From: Planctomycetaceae bacterium
Lineage (GTDB): Bacteria > Planctomycetota > Planctomycetia > Planctomycetales > Planctomycetaceae
DNA length: 64,000 nt
Reading direction: 5' to 3'
Assembly: GCA_947476295.1 (NCBI GenBank)
Contig: CANJQC010000010.1
Location: 1-64,000 of the forward strand
Shown here: positions 53,553-62,898 of the stretch, piece after piece
Position numbering within the stretch: the stretch's first letter is position 1
Layout: each line of letters opens with the position of its first letter
The notes under the pieces: generated by a model
Database searches by the model: none
What the model was told of the DNA's origin: nothing
What the model saw: the letters and a program-made list of their open reading frames with translations, nothing else
Made by a program: the position numbers and the translations under genes

Positions 53553-53818
53553 GAATGAACTGGCACTCAGAATGATGGCGTTTCGGTTTAGCAATGCAGA
53601 AGGAGTATACAGGACATTTCGGTAAAGCGTGAGGGAAAGTCGCAGTTTCCAGCCCCCTTTTTCTCCAGCTTGCCTGATGGCAATATGATTTTGGGATGGG
53701 TATACTCCACGCGGTCCCCGCTGATAGGAACTCGAAGCGTCAGCGAGGGCCATAATGCCTTGCCTCGCTAATGCATCGGGTTAAATTTTCCAGCCCAATT
53801 CTAGGATTCTCTTTGACT

Positions 53819-54286
53819 ATGTCTGCCTCAGGTCATTTCCATTCAGAACACGCTGATAACGATGTGGCCGGTGGCAGCAATGCCTCGAAGCCATCGCTGG
53901 CAACGCACATCGTCAATGGTGTCGAACGGCTGGTGCTGGAGGCTATCGAGAACACTCGACCGCTTGAGATCGATCCTTCACGTTCGCAGTTGTTTGAATT
54001 GTTCGTCGCAGCTGACAATGCAGGCATGATTGCGGACGACAGCAATGTCGGTGTCTTTGATGGCTTCGACGAAGAAAGCTCCGTCACGGATTTGTCCGCC
54101 GACAGTCTGTGCCGTCTGCTTGCCCGACGCTGGGGCTTGGACATGGCCGCACGCGAGGCCCAGGCTCTGCAAACTCGCCTGCCCGCTGACCAGTTGGAAC
54201 GCATGCGAGTGCTGTGGTCTATGATGAGAATGTGGATGGAATGGAGCTACGCCTGGCGACGCTGGAGCGAGTTTCATCCTCGGTAG
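53819..54286 (+). CDS. Hypothetical cytoplasmic protein
   Basis: 155 residues from the ATG at 53819 (AGGA 12 bases upstream); an in-frame ATG at 53771 lacks a ribosome site. The protein is mostly helical and acidic, with VERLVLEAIENTRPLEIDPS, ELFVAADNAGMIADD and an aromatic C-terminus (MWMEWSYAWRRWSEFHPR). Similar proteins are familiar from planctomycetes only in general character; no family is recognised. Divergent from the propeller-protein gene and convergent with the small membrane-protein gene 5 bases away. Confidence 0.6.
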   Translation: MSASGHFHSEHADNDVAGGSNASKPSLATHIVNGVERLVLEAIENTRPLEIDPSRSQLFELFVAADNAGMIADDSNVGVFDGFDEESSVTDLSADSLCRLLARRWGLDMAAREAQALQTRLPADQLERMRVLWSMMRMWMEWSYAWRRWSEFHPR

Positions 54287-54291
54287 TTCCG

Positions 54292-54561
54292 CTAATTGCC
54301 GCTCGAGAACATCGTCCGTCGCTGGAAGAAGATGATCATCTCGTCTTTGTTTTGCGGATTGGGCACAGCGCTGACCATTTGCCAGCCGCGATCGCCGAGT
54401 TTTGCAATGTACCCGCCTTTGAACGTTCCTTCCCTGTCGGTTTCAAGGTAGTACGTCATATATTCCATTTGCGGATGAATGAGCGTATCAAAGAGCAGCC
54501 GCGTAAAAAGTTCCGCCGACCAAATTGTCAGGATCAGCAGAAACAATTGTTTGTAGCTCAT
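54292..54561 (-). CDS. Small membrane-anchored hypothetical protein
   Basis: 89 residues from the ATG at 54561. One N-terminal membrane helix (KQLFLLILTIWSAELFTRLL) is followed by a short soluble domain (MEYMTYYLETDREGTFKGGY, DRGWQMVSAVPNPQNKDEMI, IFFQRR) that resembles DUF4177-like beta-alpha folds, in which a Trp-rich GWQ/ELVS element recurs. It starts 28 bases after the TolC-like gene's stop on the same strand, so the two may be co-transcribed. Confidence 0.6.
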   Translation of the reverse strand: MSYKQLFLLILTIWSAELFTRLLFDTLIHPQMEYMTYYLETDREGTFKGGYIAKLGDRGWQMVSAVPNPQNKDEMIIFFQRRTMFSSGN

Positions 54562-54589
54562 CGCTGTTTCATTCCCGTATGACAAAGCC

Positions 54590-57136
54590 CTAATTCAGGC
54601 CCCCGCGTCCGACCGGGTGCCGCTTCATACTGCGGAGTTCCCGGATCGATTTTGAGGTCACCGGGCGTGACGATGTTTCAGACTCCGGTGTCGGCTGAGA
54701 TTGATAGTTCACAGGATCAAGGAAGTCATCGACCATCCTGGGTTTCGCTGGTTCGAAAGACTTAGTTCGTTTTTCAGCAGCGTTTGGAGTCTGCCGCAGT
54801 GGTTCAGTGACCGTCTGCGGTTTCATTGCGCGATTATCGGGGCCGGTCGTTTCAAGCGCCGCACGTCCGACCGGGTGCCGCTGCTTACTGCGGAATTCCC
54901 GGATCGATCTTGAGCTCACCGGGTGAGACGACGTTTTCGACTCAGGTGTCGGCTGAGATTGATAGTGTACGGGATCAAGGAAGTCATCGTCCCTAGGTTC
55001 CGCTGGATCGAAAGGCATTGGTGGTTCTTCAGCGGCGTTTGGAGCCTGCGGTAGTGGTTCAGTAGTCTCCTGCCGTTCCGTGGCGGGAACATCATAGATG
55101 ATCGTTCCTGGCTGCATTTCAAAAGTCGCTGGTGAAGTTGGATTCAGGTTTTCGACAGCTCCGGGTTCAAACGGTCGAGCAGAACTGCCTTGCGATTCCC
55201 ATGAATTCACGTCAGGTCCACCTACGAATTCCTCCGGCACAGTTCGCAGGTGCATGTTGTCCAAAGCCTGTGACATTGCTTCGCCGCGAATCCTTGCATC
55301 GTCGTAGGCCTCCGTATTCCATTCACCTTCCGAAAGGAAGATCGAATTCGTATGCAAAATCGCACCCTTGCGAAAATTTACTTCCGTAATGGCTTTGTTG
55401 TAGTCCACGATCAGCTTCAGATATCCCTGATCCGCATCGCGGCTGGTGATCTTCGCTTCAAGAACGCGTCCCAGCATAACCGCGTCACGCTTATCATCTA
55501 CGTCGGTACGCGTCAACGCTGATTCGGCGTAGCGTTTCGCTGCAGCCGCTTTATTCAGGCCAGTTTCGGCAAGCAGATAATTTTGCTCCATCTTGATCAT
55601 GGCATCGCTGAGTTCATAACCGATTTCTTCTTCCTGCTTTGCGAGAATAGCGTGGGCTTTGCGTAGTCTCAATTCGTAGTTGCGTATCTGAGCGCGGGCC
55701 AGTCGCAGCCCAAGTGGCATCGAAAACGAAACGCCAGCGGTCCATGTCGTATTGAGTCCCTGGCTCAAAGATTCATAGTAACTGTTGTAGCCAACATCAG
55801 TGGTACCATCATCGTCCTCTCGGCCGCGAAGATTGTCACCAAGTCCGTTGACGCGGTATTGAGACACTAAATCCAGACGAGGTCGTGCGAGATTCTGCGA
55901 GGCTTTGTACTGCAGTTCCAGACTGCGGATCTCCCACTTCTGACGTCGCAGCTCATGACGATTCGAAAGCGATTCCAGCAGACTCGATTCCCAATCCAGT
56001 TCCAGCTTTGCTGCTGAAGGCACATCGACCGGTGTAATGAATGTGCCGTCGTTCAATGGCAGTCCCAGCAAACGGCGCAGACGATACTCAGACTGCAGTA
56101 CGTCGCCAAGCGATCCTTGGATGCGAGCTTTGCCTTCGTAGATACGATTCTCAGCCTGAGCAACAGCGTCCGGAAATTCATCGCGCTGATCTAAGTCGTT
56201 ATGGAATCGCAGCAGATCTTGAAAGGTCTCAATCTCAGATTCGTACAATTGCAGATACAGATACAGGTCCCAGTAGCGGTTTTCCACATCGCGCAACAAT
56301 GTGGTGACGGATTGTTCAAATTCCAGCAGCGAAATATCAGAATTGATCCGCGAAATCAGTACACCCTGCGCAACACCCGAAACGCCTCGAACGTTCGATT
56401 GCTGCGGACCTGCAATGCGGGTGAATTCAACGCCCGAACCCGCCAACAGTGGCTGACGATATTCTGCCTGTACTCCGCCCGAATATGCGGAATCAAACAG
56501 TCGAGCTTGATTGCTGCGGCTGTAATTGACATCATGCTGAACAGCCAGCGTACCGGCGGTTGCGATCGTCTTTTCCAGACGCGTTTGAAATTGCGCCGTA
56601 TGGTCCTGCAGCGTGCCGCCAGCTGGAATGCCTATGTTTGGAGAATTCTGCGGGTCTTCTGAGACGCCGCCCTGAAACGAATTGGTAAGTATGGGATCGA
56701 AGTTGGACAGCGCGGCTTCCGGGCCAAGGTTGCCGAACAGAAAACCAGTGTCCTGAATCGCATTGTCCCACACCGAAGCGACTCGACTGGGATTTCCCAG
56801 CAGCGGGTTCGATGGTGAACCGAAACTCTGATCGTCCACGATGATGTCTGCATTTGTCATTGCCATGCGGATACATTCGTTCAACGTCATCTCGCGTGGT
56901 TCGACCTCTTCCAGACTCGTGATGCTGCGAGGGCCCCGCAATAGCTCCGGATTGATTTCGTGGGGCTGTGTTTGGGTCGGGTACTCGATGCTAGTGGCAT
57001 AGTTTTCGTAATGCTTAAGCCCTCCGTCTTCGCCAATAAGGTATTGCAGACGCGATCCAGGTCCAGCGCAGCCTTGGCCAAGCATTGCGAGCAGCAGTGC
57101 CAGAGCTGTTGAGCGTTTCCATCGATTCGTCTTCAC
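54590..57136 (-). CDS. TolC-like outer-membrane efflux lipoprotein with duplicated C-terminal tail
   Basis: 848 residues from a GTG start at 57136 (GGAG 7 bases upstream), giving a lipoprotein signal (STALALLLAMLGQGCAG). Residues about 80-640 are the TolC/OprM-type outer-membrane efflux domain: EMTLNECIRMAMTNADI, the long coiled-coil helices (LRDVENRYWDLYLYLQLYES, LSDAMIKMEQNYLLAETGL) and FSMPLGLRLARAQIRNYELR. The protein is much longer than usual (450-550) because of a Pro/Glu/Arg-rich tail from about 640 that contains two copies of an ~85-residue unit (separate entry). It forms the outer-membrane channel of a type I or RND-like system; no inner-membrane partner lies in this window. Confidence 0.82.
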   Translation of the reverse strand: MKTNRWKRSTALALLLAMLGQGCAGPGSRLQYLIGEDGGLKHYENYATSIEYPTQTQPHEINPELLRGPRSITSLEEVEPREMTLNECIRMAMTNADIIVDDQSFGSPSNPLLGNPSRVASVWDNAIQDTGFLFGNLGPEAALSNFDPILTNSFQGGVSEDPQNSPNIGIPAGGTLQDHTAQFQTRLEKTIATAGTLAVQHDVNYSRSNQARLFDSAYSGGVQAEYRQPLLAGSGVEFTRIAGPQQSNVRGVSGVAQGVLISRINSDISLLEFEQSVTTLLRDVENRYWDLYLYLQLYESEIETFQDLLRFHNDLDQRDEFPDAVAQAENRIYEGKARIQGSLGDVLQSEYRLRRLLGLPLNDGTFITPVDVPSAAKLELDWESSLLESLSNRHELRRQKWEIRSLELQYKASQNLARPRLDLVSQYRVNGLGDNLRGREDDDGTTDVGYNSYYESLSQGLNTTWTAGVSFSMPLGLRLARAQIRNYELRLRKAHAILAKQEEEIGYELSDAMIKMEQNYLLAETGLNKAAAAKRYAESALTRTDVDDKRDAVMLGRVLEAKITSRDADQGYLKLIVDYNKAITEVNFRKGAILHTNSIFLSEGEWNTEAYDDARIRGEAMSQALDNMHLRTVPEEFVGGPDVNSWESQGSSARPFEPGAVENLNPTSPATFEMQPGTIIYDVPATERQETTEPLPQAPNAAEEPPMPFDPAEPRDDDFLDPVHYQSQPTPESKTSSHPVSSRSIREFRSKQRHPVGRAALETTGPDNRAMKPQTVTEPLRQTPNAAEKRTKSFEPAKPRMVDDFLDPVNYQSQPTPESETSSRPVTSKSIRELRSMKRHPVGRGGLN
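54593..55063 (-). repeat. Tandem duplication of ~255 bp in the TolC-like gene's tail
   Basis: Copies at about 54593-54808 and 54851-55063 encode related segments (TEPLPQAPNAAEEPP / TEPLRQTPNAAEKRT ... FLDPVHYQSQPTPES / FLDPVNYQSQPTPES ... HPVGRAAL / HPVGRGGL). The offset is 258 bp at one end and 255 bp at the other because one codon was inserted. The frame is preserved. Confidence 0.85.
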
Positions 57137-57894
57137 GCCTGACTCCAGTAGGACGGCATCCCAGTTCGATTGATCGCAGGAGTGCTTCGTTTCGCCTTGA
57201 CTATTGCTGATCGAGGGCCCGCCATGACTTGCGCAACGGCAGCGACACGGCAAGGCCTCATAATTGTTATCGTCGGCATAACCGTCAAACTTTGTGCAAA
57301 CTTCCAAAAACCTGTGTCTGGAGTGAAACGGGCGGAAAAAAGCGTTTGGCGCGTAAAAAAACCCGCGTTGAAACACGGGCTCAGTCGTCCGCACAGCAGG
57401 TTTTGCCGGTTCTTTGATGCGTCCCCTCGCGGCATTGACCTGAATGTTTTCAGGAATCGGTTGAGAGAAGAACGGCTCCATCTGCGATGGAAGGCTTTCA
57501 AGTGATCGGTTTAGCGGGACTGGGGACTAGCGAAGTTGTGGCAAGTTATTCTGATTAGGGGAACCTTGCGGCCTCGAGCATACAGCCAACACGCCATTGT
57601 CTGCCCCCGGAGGCATCCGCTGGGCAAACATTGCCGAAGCCCCTTGTTGAGCGGCATCCCGGCAAGCAGTTTTGCATCAGCCCAAGGATACACAAGGGCC
57701 TCTCAACCCACACAACACGTCAATCGCCGGAATCGAACGAGAACGTACCGGCAAGCTGACGCATGCCGCTCGCCGGCTGAGGCTTTGGCCTGGAAAATGC
57801 CGGTTTCGGGGTTTCAACGCGACTTATTGGTGGCCGAGCGAGGTAGAATTCAGGGACGATACCGAATTCCACTCTCACAAGTTCTGGTTCCTGA
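57137..57894. other. Divergent intergenic region (about 760 bases)
   Basis: Between the TolC-like gene (minus) and the helicase gene (plus). The only structure I can support is the terminator-like hairpin at 57355-57379. Open frames here have compositions expected by chance and match no family I know. Confidence 0.5.
57355..57379 (-). terminator. Terminator-like hairpin in the TolC-like gene's upstream region
   Basis: On the minus strand CCCGTG pairs with CGCGGG (one G-T pair) around a six-base loop and is followed by seven T residues (57355-57361). It lies about 220 bases upstream of the TolC-like start with no gene before it, so it could end a short leader RNA or act as an attenuator. Confidence 0.55.
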
Positions 57895-59817
57895 ATGAAG
57901 TCTTCTGCAAAGCGACCGTTGCTCGCGGATAAGCATTTTTCCAATATGCATCGCTGGCTTGAGATGGAGGGAGAGGCGGAAAGAGAAAGATTGGCTCAGC
58001 GGCGAAAAGCTCAGTCGTCGGACACCGCTGAACGCACTGGCGAGACGTTGCTGGATCTGGTCATTCGGACTCATACGACGGGTCTTGGTGGGCGTTATCT
58101 GCTTACGCTGGCGAAGCGACGCTCGCCCGATCGGTTGCCCTGGAATCGATTCAAGGTGGGCAGCCCGATTCTGCTGTCCGACAATCGTGACGAAAGCGTA
58201 GAATCTGTACAGGGCGTCGTGAGTGCCCGGCGCGTCGATACGCTGGAAGTCGCTGTCGATGACTGGCCGTCGGGCGACCGATTTCGACTAGATTTTTCCC
58301 CGGATGAAGTCACTCGCAAACGCCAGGCAGCCGCATTACAGAGCGCAGAGAAGGCAACGGGGCGACACGCACAGCTTCGAGATCTGCTGCTCGGCGATCG
58401 CGAACCGACATTTCACCGAAACGCCCCCCCCCCAACTGACATCTCGCAACGACTCAACCCGTCACAGCACGATGCAATACGACACGCTCTGGCGTCCAAC
58501 GACCTAGCGATTATTCATGGACCTCCGGGAACTGGTAAGACCACAACCGTCGTCGAAGTTATTCGACTGCTTGTCGCGCGCGGGCAACGTGTGCTGGCCT
58601 GTGCTCCAAGCAATACGGCCGTAGATAATCTCCTGGAACGCTTGTTGGCGATCGGTGAACCAGCAGTGCGATTGGGGCATCCTGCACGAGTCTCCGAAGA
58701 TCTGCGACAGCACTCGCTCGATGCACTGGTCGGGCGGCACGAAGCGATGATGGTCGTGCATCAGATGATGCGGGAGGCGGAGCAGATTGAACGGAAGGCG
58801 GCGCGGTTCACGCGCGGCAGACCGGCACCAGGACATCGTGGCCAGCAGCGTCAGGAGGCACGTGAATTGAAACGCCACGCCCGGATTCTGGAAAAACAGG
58901 CGATCAGCGATTTGCTGAAGGACGCGCGAGTCATCTGTGCGACCACAACGTTTGATGATTCAATCCTAGATGATCTGCGATTCGACGTGCTGGTGATCGA
59001 TGAAGCATGTCAAAGCGTTGAGCCTGGTTGCTGGGTTCCGCTGCGCCGCGGCGATCGTCTCATTTTGGCTGGCGATCACCTGCAGTTGCCACCGACAATT
59101 CTGTCCGATGCGGCTAAGAATGAGGGATTTGCAGTCAGTATGATGGAACGGCTGGTGAATCACTACGGCGATCTCGTGACGCGGCAGTTGACCGTGCAGT
59201 ATCGCATGCATGAATCGATTATGGGATTCTCGTCGCAGCATTTTTACGACAACACTTTGATCGCCGATGAATCCGTGCGTCTGCATGTGCTGTCGGATCT
59301 GCCGAGGATACAACCTGACCTTGTTTCCGATGATCCGGTCACGTTCATCGATACGGCGGGAACGGGATGGCAGGAAGAGCTGGAACCGGAGGGTCTGAGC
59401 AAACGAAATCCGGAAGAAGGGCGATTGGTTCTGAAGCAGGTCAATGCTCTTTGTGAAGCGGGCCTTGCCCCATCCGATATCGCCGTGATCGCGCCGTATG
59501 CAGCACAGGTTCGCTGGTTACGGGAACATGCGATTTATGATCACCTTGAAATTGACACGGTCGATGGATTTCAGGGACGCGAAAAGGAAGCAGTCGTCAT
59601 TTCATTGGTCCGATCTAATTCAATCGGTGAGATTGGTTTTCTGTCCGACGCCAGACGCATGAACGTCGCTCTGACGCGCGCGAAGCGAAAAATGATCATC
59701 GTCGGCGACAGTGCGACTTTAGCAACGGACCGTTTCTTCCAGTCGCTGCTGACCTGGATCGAACAGACCGGCAAATACCGCACTGCCTGGGAGTTTGAAG
59801 ACCAAGAGTCTCCCTGA
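57895..59817 (+). CDS. SF1B helicase of the IGHMBP2/UPF1-like group
   Basis: 640 residues. An N-terminal beta-barrel/stalk domain (LLDLVIRTHTTGLGGRYLLT, GVVSARRVDTLEVAVDD) precedes the helicase core: Walker A GPPGTGKTT at 209-217, motif Ia CAPSNTAVDNLLERL, motif II DEAC at 369-372, motif III LAGDHLQLPPTI, motif IV QYRMHESIMGFSS, motif V TVDGFQGREKEAVVISLVRS and motif VI NVALTRAKRKMIIVGD. All motifs are intact. The family unwinds DNA or RNA with 5'-3' polarity; bacterial members are poorly studied. Residues around 173-176 are encoded by a run of ten C (58424-58433). The start could instead be the ATG at 57946. Confidence 0.92.
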   Translation: MKSSAKRPLLADKHFSNMHRWLEMEGEAERERLAQRRKAQSSDTAERTGETLLDLVIRTHTTGLGGRYLLTLAKRRSPDRLPWNRFKVGSPILLSDNRDESVESVQGVVSARRVDTLEVAVDDWPSGDRFRLDFSPDEVTRKRQAAALQSAEKATGRHAQLRDLLLGDREPTFHRNAPPPTDISQRLNPSQHDAIRHALASNDLAIIHGPPGTGKTTTVVEVIRLLVARGQRVLACAPSNTAVDNLLERLLAIGEPAVRLGHPARVSEDLRQHSLDALVGRHEAMMVVHQMMREAEQIERKAARFTRGRPAPGHRGQQRQEARELKRHARILEKQAISDLLKDARVICATTTFDDSILDDLRFDVLVIDEACQSVEPGCWVPLRRGDRLILAGDHLQLPPTILSDAAKNEGFAVSMMERLVNHYGDLVTRQLTVQYRMHESIMGFSSQHFYDNTLIADESVRLHVLSDLPRIQPDLVSDDPVTFIDTAGTGWQEELEPEGLSKRNPEEGRLVLKQVNALCEAGLAPSDIAVIAPYAAQVRWLREHAIYDHLEIDTVDGFQGREKEAVVISLVRSNSIGEIGFLSDARRMNVALTRAKRKMIIVGDSATLATDRFFQSLLTWIEQTGKYRTAWEFEDQESP

Positions 59818-59829
59818 TCCTCTAAGGCC

Positions 59830-59907
59830 GTGAGCGGCAAGGCGCTAGCCGCCGGAGTGCATTGCAGAAATACCTGAAAAAACGGCGGCTAACGCCATGC
59901 CGCTCAC
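59830..59907. repeat. 25-bp inverted repeat between convergent genes
   Basis: The segment at 59830-59854 is the reverse complement of 59883-59907 at 23 of 25 positions, with a 28-base loop. It lies between the convergent helicase and DUF3127 genes, 12 bases after the helicase stop. Such GC-rich palindromes look like dispersed intergenic elements and could also terminate transcription from both sides; no other copy is present in this window. Confidence 0.7.
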
Positions 59908-59998
59908 AAGAGCAGCGGCATTCACACAGACTCCTGGGAACGTTTATGTCTCGGACATGAATGTCCAAGGTACAGAAATCCTAGTTCCTCACCAAAAA

Positions 59999-60370
59999 TC
60001 AGAATGGAGCGGATTCATCTTCGGGACCGAAGTCCGCTTCTGCACTCGAGGATTCGGCCGAGTTTGCTCCTTCGCCGGCTTTAATTAGTTCGTACTCCGT
60101 CGCTTCTGCGCTAAGGAAGTATTTAACTTCGCTCTGTTCATCGCGCTGCCATTTGCGGCCGGTCAGACGATAGCTGACTTTGATGGTGTCACCGACGTGC
60201 AGATTATCCACCATGTCGCAACTGTCGGCGATAAACTCAAGCGGCAAATAGTTTGTGAAACGCCCGGTCGCCTGCTCCAGCACGACCGTGCGTTTGCGAA
60301 ATCCTTTCTGACCGAAACTCTTTGTCGGTTCGATCAGATGAACTTGCCCCGTCACAGTTGCTTCGCTCAT
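59999..60370 (-). CDS. DUF3127 family protein (predicted OB-fold)
   Basis: 123 residues from the ATG at 60370, preceded by GGAAAG at a normal distance; an ATG 9 bases upstream is too close to that site. TGQVHLIEPTKSFGQKGFRK, RTVVLEQATGRFTNYLPLEF and DSCDMVDNLHVGDTIKVSYR match DUF3127, a family of small proteins predicted to have an OB-fold and suggested to bind nucleic acid. The acidic C-terminus (SSAEADFGPEDESAPF) resembles the tail of single-strand-binding proteins, but that comparison is only suggestive. Confidence 0.8.
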   Translation of the reverse strand: MSEATVTGQVHLIEPTKSFGQKGFRKRTVVLEQATGRFTNYLPLEFIADSCDMVDNLHVGDTIKVSYRLTGRKWQRDEQSEVKYFLSAEATEYELIKAGEGANSAESSSAEADFGPEDESAPF

Positions 60371-60479
60371 GGCATACATCTTTCCACTTGTTTTCAGGAC
60401 TTATTTATATCTGACTGTTCATGAGCCGAATGCCGCTCTGCTCGCAGATGACGCGATCAAACCTTGGGTTTCTGCCACA

Positions 60480-61139
60480 CTATTTCGCGTTTGCTTTTTC
60501 TGTCTCAGCTTTTTCATCCGCTGGCGTCTCTTCTTTTACGACACTCGCTTTCTTGATGAAGTCAAGCTTTGGGAAGCGCTTGTCGAGATATGCGTTGCCC
60601 TTTTCCTGTACGAGACCCTGATCCGGCTGTTCACGATATTGAGCATTGATTGACTCGACAACGTCCATGCCGTCCACGACCTGACCAAACGGCGCGAAAC
60701 CATCCGCGTCCAGACGGGCGTTGTCGTCAAAGTTGATGAACACTTGGCTGGTGCGGGAGTTCTGCTGGGAACTCTTGGCGTACGTGATGAATCCACGTTT
60801 GTTGGATTGAGTTACACGGTCGTCTTTAATGTGGGCCTTGACCCAGTTCTTCTGGGTTTTCGGATCACCGTTGATGCCCCATTGCACCATGAATCCTGGC
60901 AAGACGCGGAAGAAGCGACAATCGTCGTAGAAGCCCGTCTCCACGAGTTTGTGAAATCGATCGGCACCGTTCGGAGCCCACTCACGGTGAACTTCAACCG
61001 TAAAATTCCCTTTCGACGTTTCGAACCGAACCTTATACGTGTCCGGCGCCTGATCCGCCGCAGCGGCTTCATCAGCCATCACTCGAATCCCGGTTGACAC
61101 AACGACACCCAGCAACAGCAAACCAGCAACAGTCTTCAC
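60480..61139 (-). CDS. Secreted cyclophilin-type peptidyl-prolyl isomerase
   Basis: 219 residues from a GTG at 61139 with a GGAGG ribosome site 5 bases upstream; the longer frame to 61406 would run into the neighbouring gene's end. The signal peptide is TVAGLLLLGVVVSTG, cleaved before ADEAAAADQ. The cyclophilin domain is complete: RFETSKGNFTVEVHREWAPN, DDCRFFRVLPGFMVQWGING, RGFITYAKSSQQNSRTSQVF, DGFAPFGQVVDGMDVVESI. The C-terminal tail is Lys/Glu/Ala-rich. It would assist folding of exported proteins in the periplasm. Confidence 0.92.
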   Translation of the reverse strand: MKTVAGLLLLGVVVSTGIRVMADEAAAADQAPDTYKVRFETSKGNFTVEVHREWAPNGADRFHKLVETGFYDDCRFFRVLPGFMVQWGINGDPKTQKNWVKAHIKDDRVTQSNKRGFITYAKSSQQNSRTSQVFINFDDNARLDADGFAPFGQVVDGMDVVESINAQYREQPDQGLVQEKGNAYLDKRFPKLDFIKKASVVKEETPADEKAETEKANAK

Positions 61140-61299
61140 AAAAACCTCCAGCGTTTGAAATCGAAAAGTGAATGCACGGATTCTAGCGTTGAACAATGCG
61201 ATGTACACGCAAGATGCAAACTTGAAGCTCGGCATGGAGCAGAAACGGGACCAGCGGCTCCTGAGCCGCGACGGCCTGCCATTTTTGACTCCAACGCAG

Positions 61300-62898
61300 T
61301 CAGAGTCCCGGTGGGCTGACGTCTGACCGCTCGCCATGGACTTCAAAATCGCCATGCGGCTGGGGGACACTATCGATAAGGCGAAAGGCCGCTCGCAGGA
61401 CGCCATCGGCCGATTCGATTCGCATCAGTCGAATCTTCGGAGAACCGGGCAGGCCTTCCGGACCATCAAATTCTTTGGGCAGCGTGGCAGCAGGAATCTG
61501 TTTCAACAGTGACTGCGTCGCGTTCTCGACGACAGACCTCCACACTGTTCCGGATTCGACGGTTGTCACCTGGGGCTCATCTGTGTCAAAACCATGATTA
61601 GGATTTACCGACCCGAGACTTTCATTCGGTTCAAATGTCCTGTCCGAAGGAATCCGAAGTTCGGGATCCGCCATTTCCGATTTGGGCTGTGCGACGTTGG
61701 AAACCGGAATAGAATCTTCAGTATCGCCGACATCGACCTGATTAAGGGCCACGGCCCACTGATCGTCGGAAACCTCGCGTCCTCGCATACGCCAAGTGGT
61801 CTTCATCCAGCCGCTTGGCGATCCAACTTTGGGGATAATTTGAAATGACGTTTCGATGCAGACATCGCCGCGATCAAATCGAATTGCGACCGGCTGCACT
61901 TGTGCAAGCTGAATCGAGAACATGGTTGGTTCTGCCGAAGCATTCCGCTCGATTTCCCGAAGCAACTGCATCAACGATGCCACCGACCATTTCTTTTCAC
62001 TCGCATTGTTCCAGACTTTCGATGCTTCCTGCACTTGAGTATCCGAAAGCATAAGGCCACTAGGAACGTATTGTTCCAGGAACGCTGTTGCGACAGAGTC
62101 TGACATCGCAAACGCTAATTCTTCACCGTTCGAAAGTAGCGGCACATCGACAGGAACTGTATTGAAACCGCTTTCTGCGTCGCCATGATGCTTCGGAATC
62201 GCTGCGATTGAAAACGATGTATCCGATGACCGCGCAACCCAGCTTACGGGGGTTGTACGGAGAGTCGCTTCGACCTGCGTCTGGAAGCCGGACAGTTGTC
62301 GGCCCACACGAGCGAACTCTTCATCGAGGATGCGATCAATCTTCGGCAGCACATCGCGTGAAATATTTTCCGCGACGGCCTGATTGATTTCCGCCTGCCG
62401 CCGTGTCACCTGATCCCAGGCGATGCGATCCGAAAGCGGTCTTAGCAACGGCATTGTTGCACCCACCGCACTCATGACGCATTGTGGTGCCTGAGACGCC
62501 TGAATCGTGCCATGTCCTTGCTGTGTGAGAAACGCAGTTCCGTCAAACCAGAACGGCTTTGTGACCTCAAAGTGGTGCTGCCCAACGCTGTCAACTCTGG
62601 CCTGACTATTGATGCCCGTCGTCTGGCTGGAAACTTCGCCTATATTCGTCAGTTCGAAACGCACCCTGCCGCCATCGGGCAGAATCCGGAGCCGCGTTGC
62701 GGTCGTCGTCGTCTGCTGTCCCTGAACATCGCTGTCCATGATGTTTGTGGCAACAGCTTCCTGCTCAGTTCGCGTTCGCACAAATCGTTGTTCCATCGCT
62801 GCATTGCGAATCGTGATTGCAAACAGCGAATCTTCAGTTCCCTGCGCAGCCGCCTGCGGCAGCGCTAGCAGCAGTAGTATGATAGACAATCTGCTCAT
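61300..62898 (-). CDS. Secreted hypothetical protein
   Basis: 532 residues from the ATG at 62898, eight codons inside the longest frame, which places the signal peptide (SIILLLLALPQAAAQ) at the start. Residues about 20-330 contain alternating strands and helices with no recognised motif (RLRILPDGGRVRFELTNIGE, VGATMPLLRPLSDRIAWDQV). Residues 330-420 hold VASLMQLLREIERNASAEPT and SFQIIPKVGSPSGWMKTTWR, again unassigned. Proteins of this kind with paired beta domains are frequent in planctomycete secretomes. It ends 161 bases before the start of the cyclophilin gene on the same strand. Confidence 0.7.
   Translation of the reverse strand: MSRLSIILLLLALPQAAAQGTEDSLFAITIRNAAMEQRFVRTRTEQEAVATNIMDSDVQGQQTTTTATRLRILPDGGRVRFELTNIGEVSSQTTGINSQARVDSVGQHHFEVTKPFWFDGTAFLTQQGHGTIQASQAPQCVMSAVGATMPLLRPLSDRIAWDQVTRRQAEINQAVAENISRDVLPKIDRILDEEFARVGRQLSGFQTQVEATLRTTPVSWVARSSDTSFSIAAIPKHHGDAESGFNTVPVDVPLLSNGEELAFAMSDSVATAFLEQYVPSGLMLSDTQVQEASKVWNNASEKKWSVASLMQLLREIERNASAEPTMFSIQLAQVQPVAIRFDRGDVCIETSFQIIPKVGSPSGWMKTTWRMRGREVSDDQWAVALNQVDVGDTEDSIPVSNVAQPKSEMADPELRIPSDRTFEPNESLGSVNPNHGFDTDEPQVTTVESGTVWRSVVENATQSLLKQIPAATLPKEFDGPEGLPGSPKIRLMRIESADGVLRAAFRLIDSVPQPHGDFEVHGERSDVSPPGL

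Noticed and set aside
57536-57898. 120-codon plus-strand frame just before the helicase
   Set aside because: Composition (Arg/Pro/Ser-rich) is as expected by chance, no ribosome site, no family resemblance, and it overlaps the helicase start.
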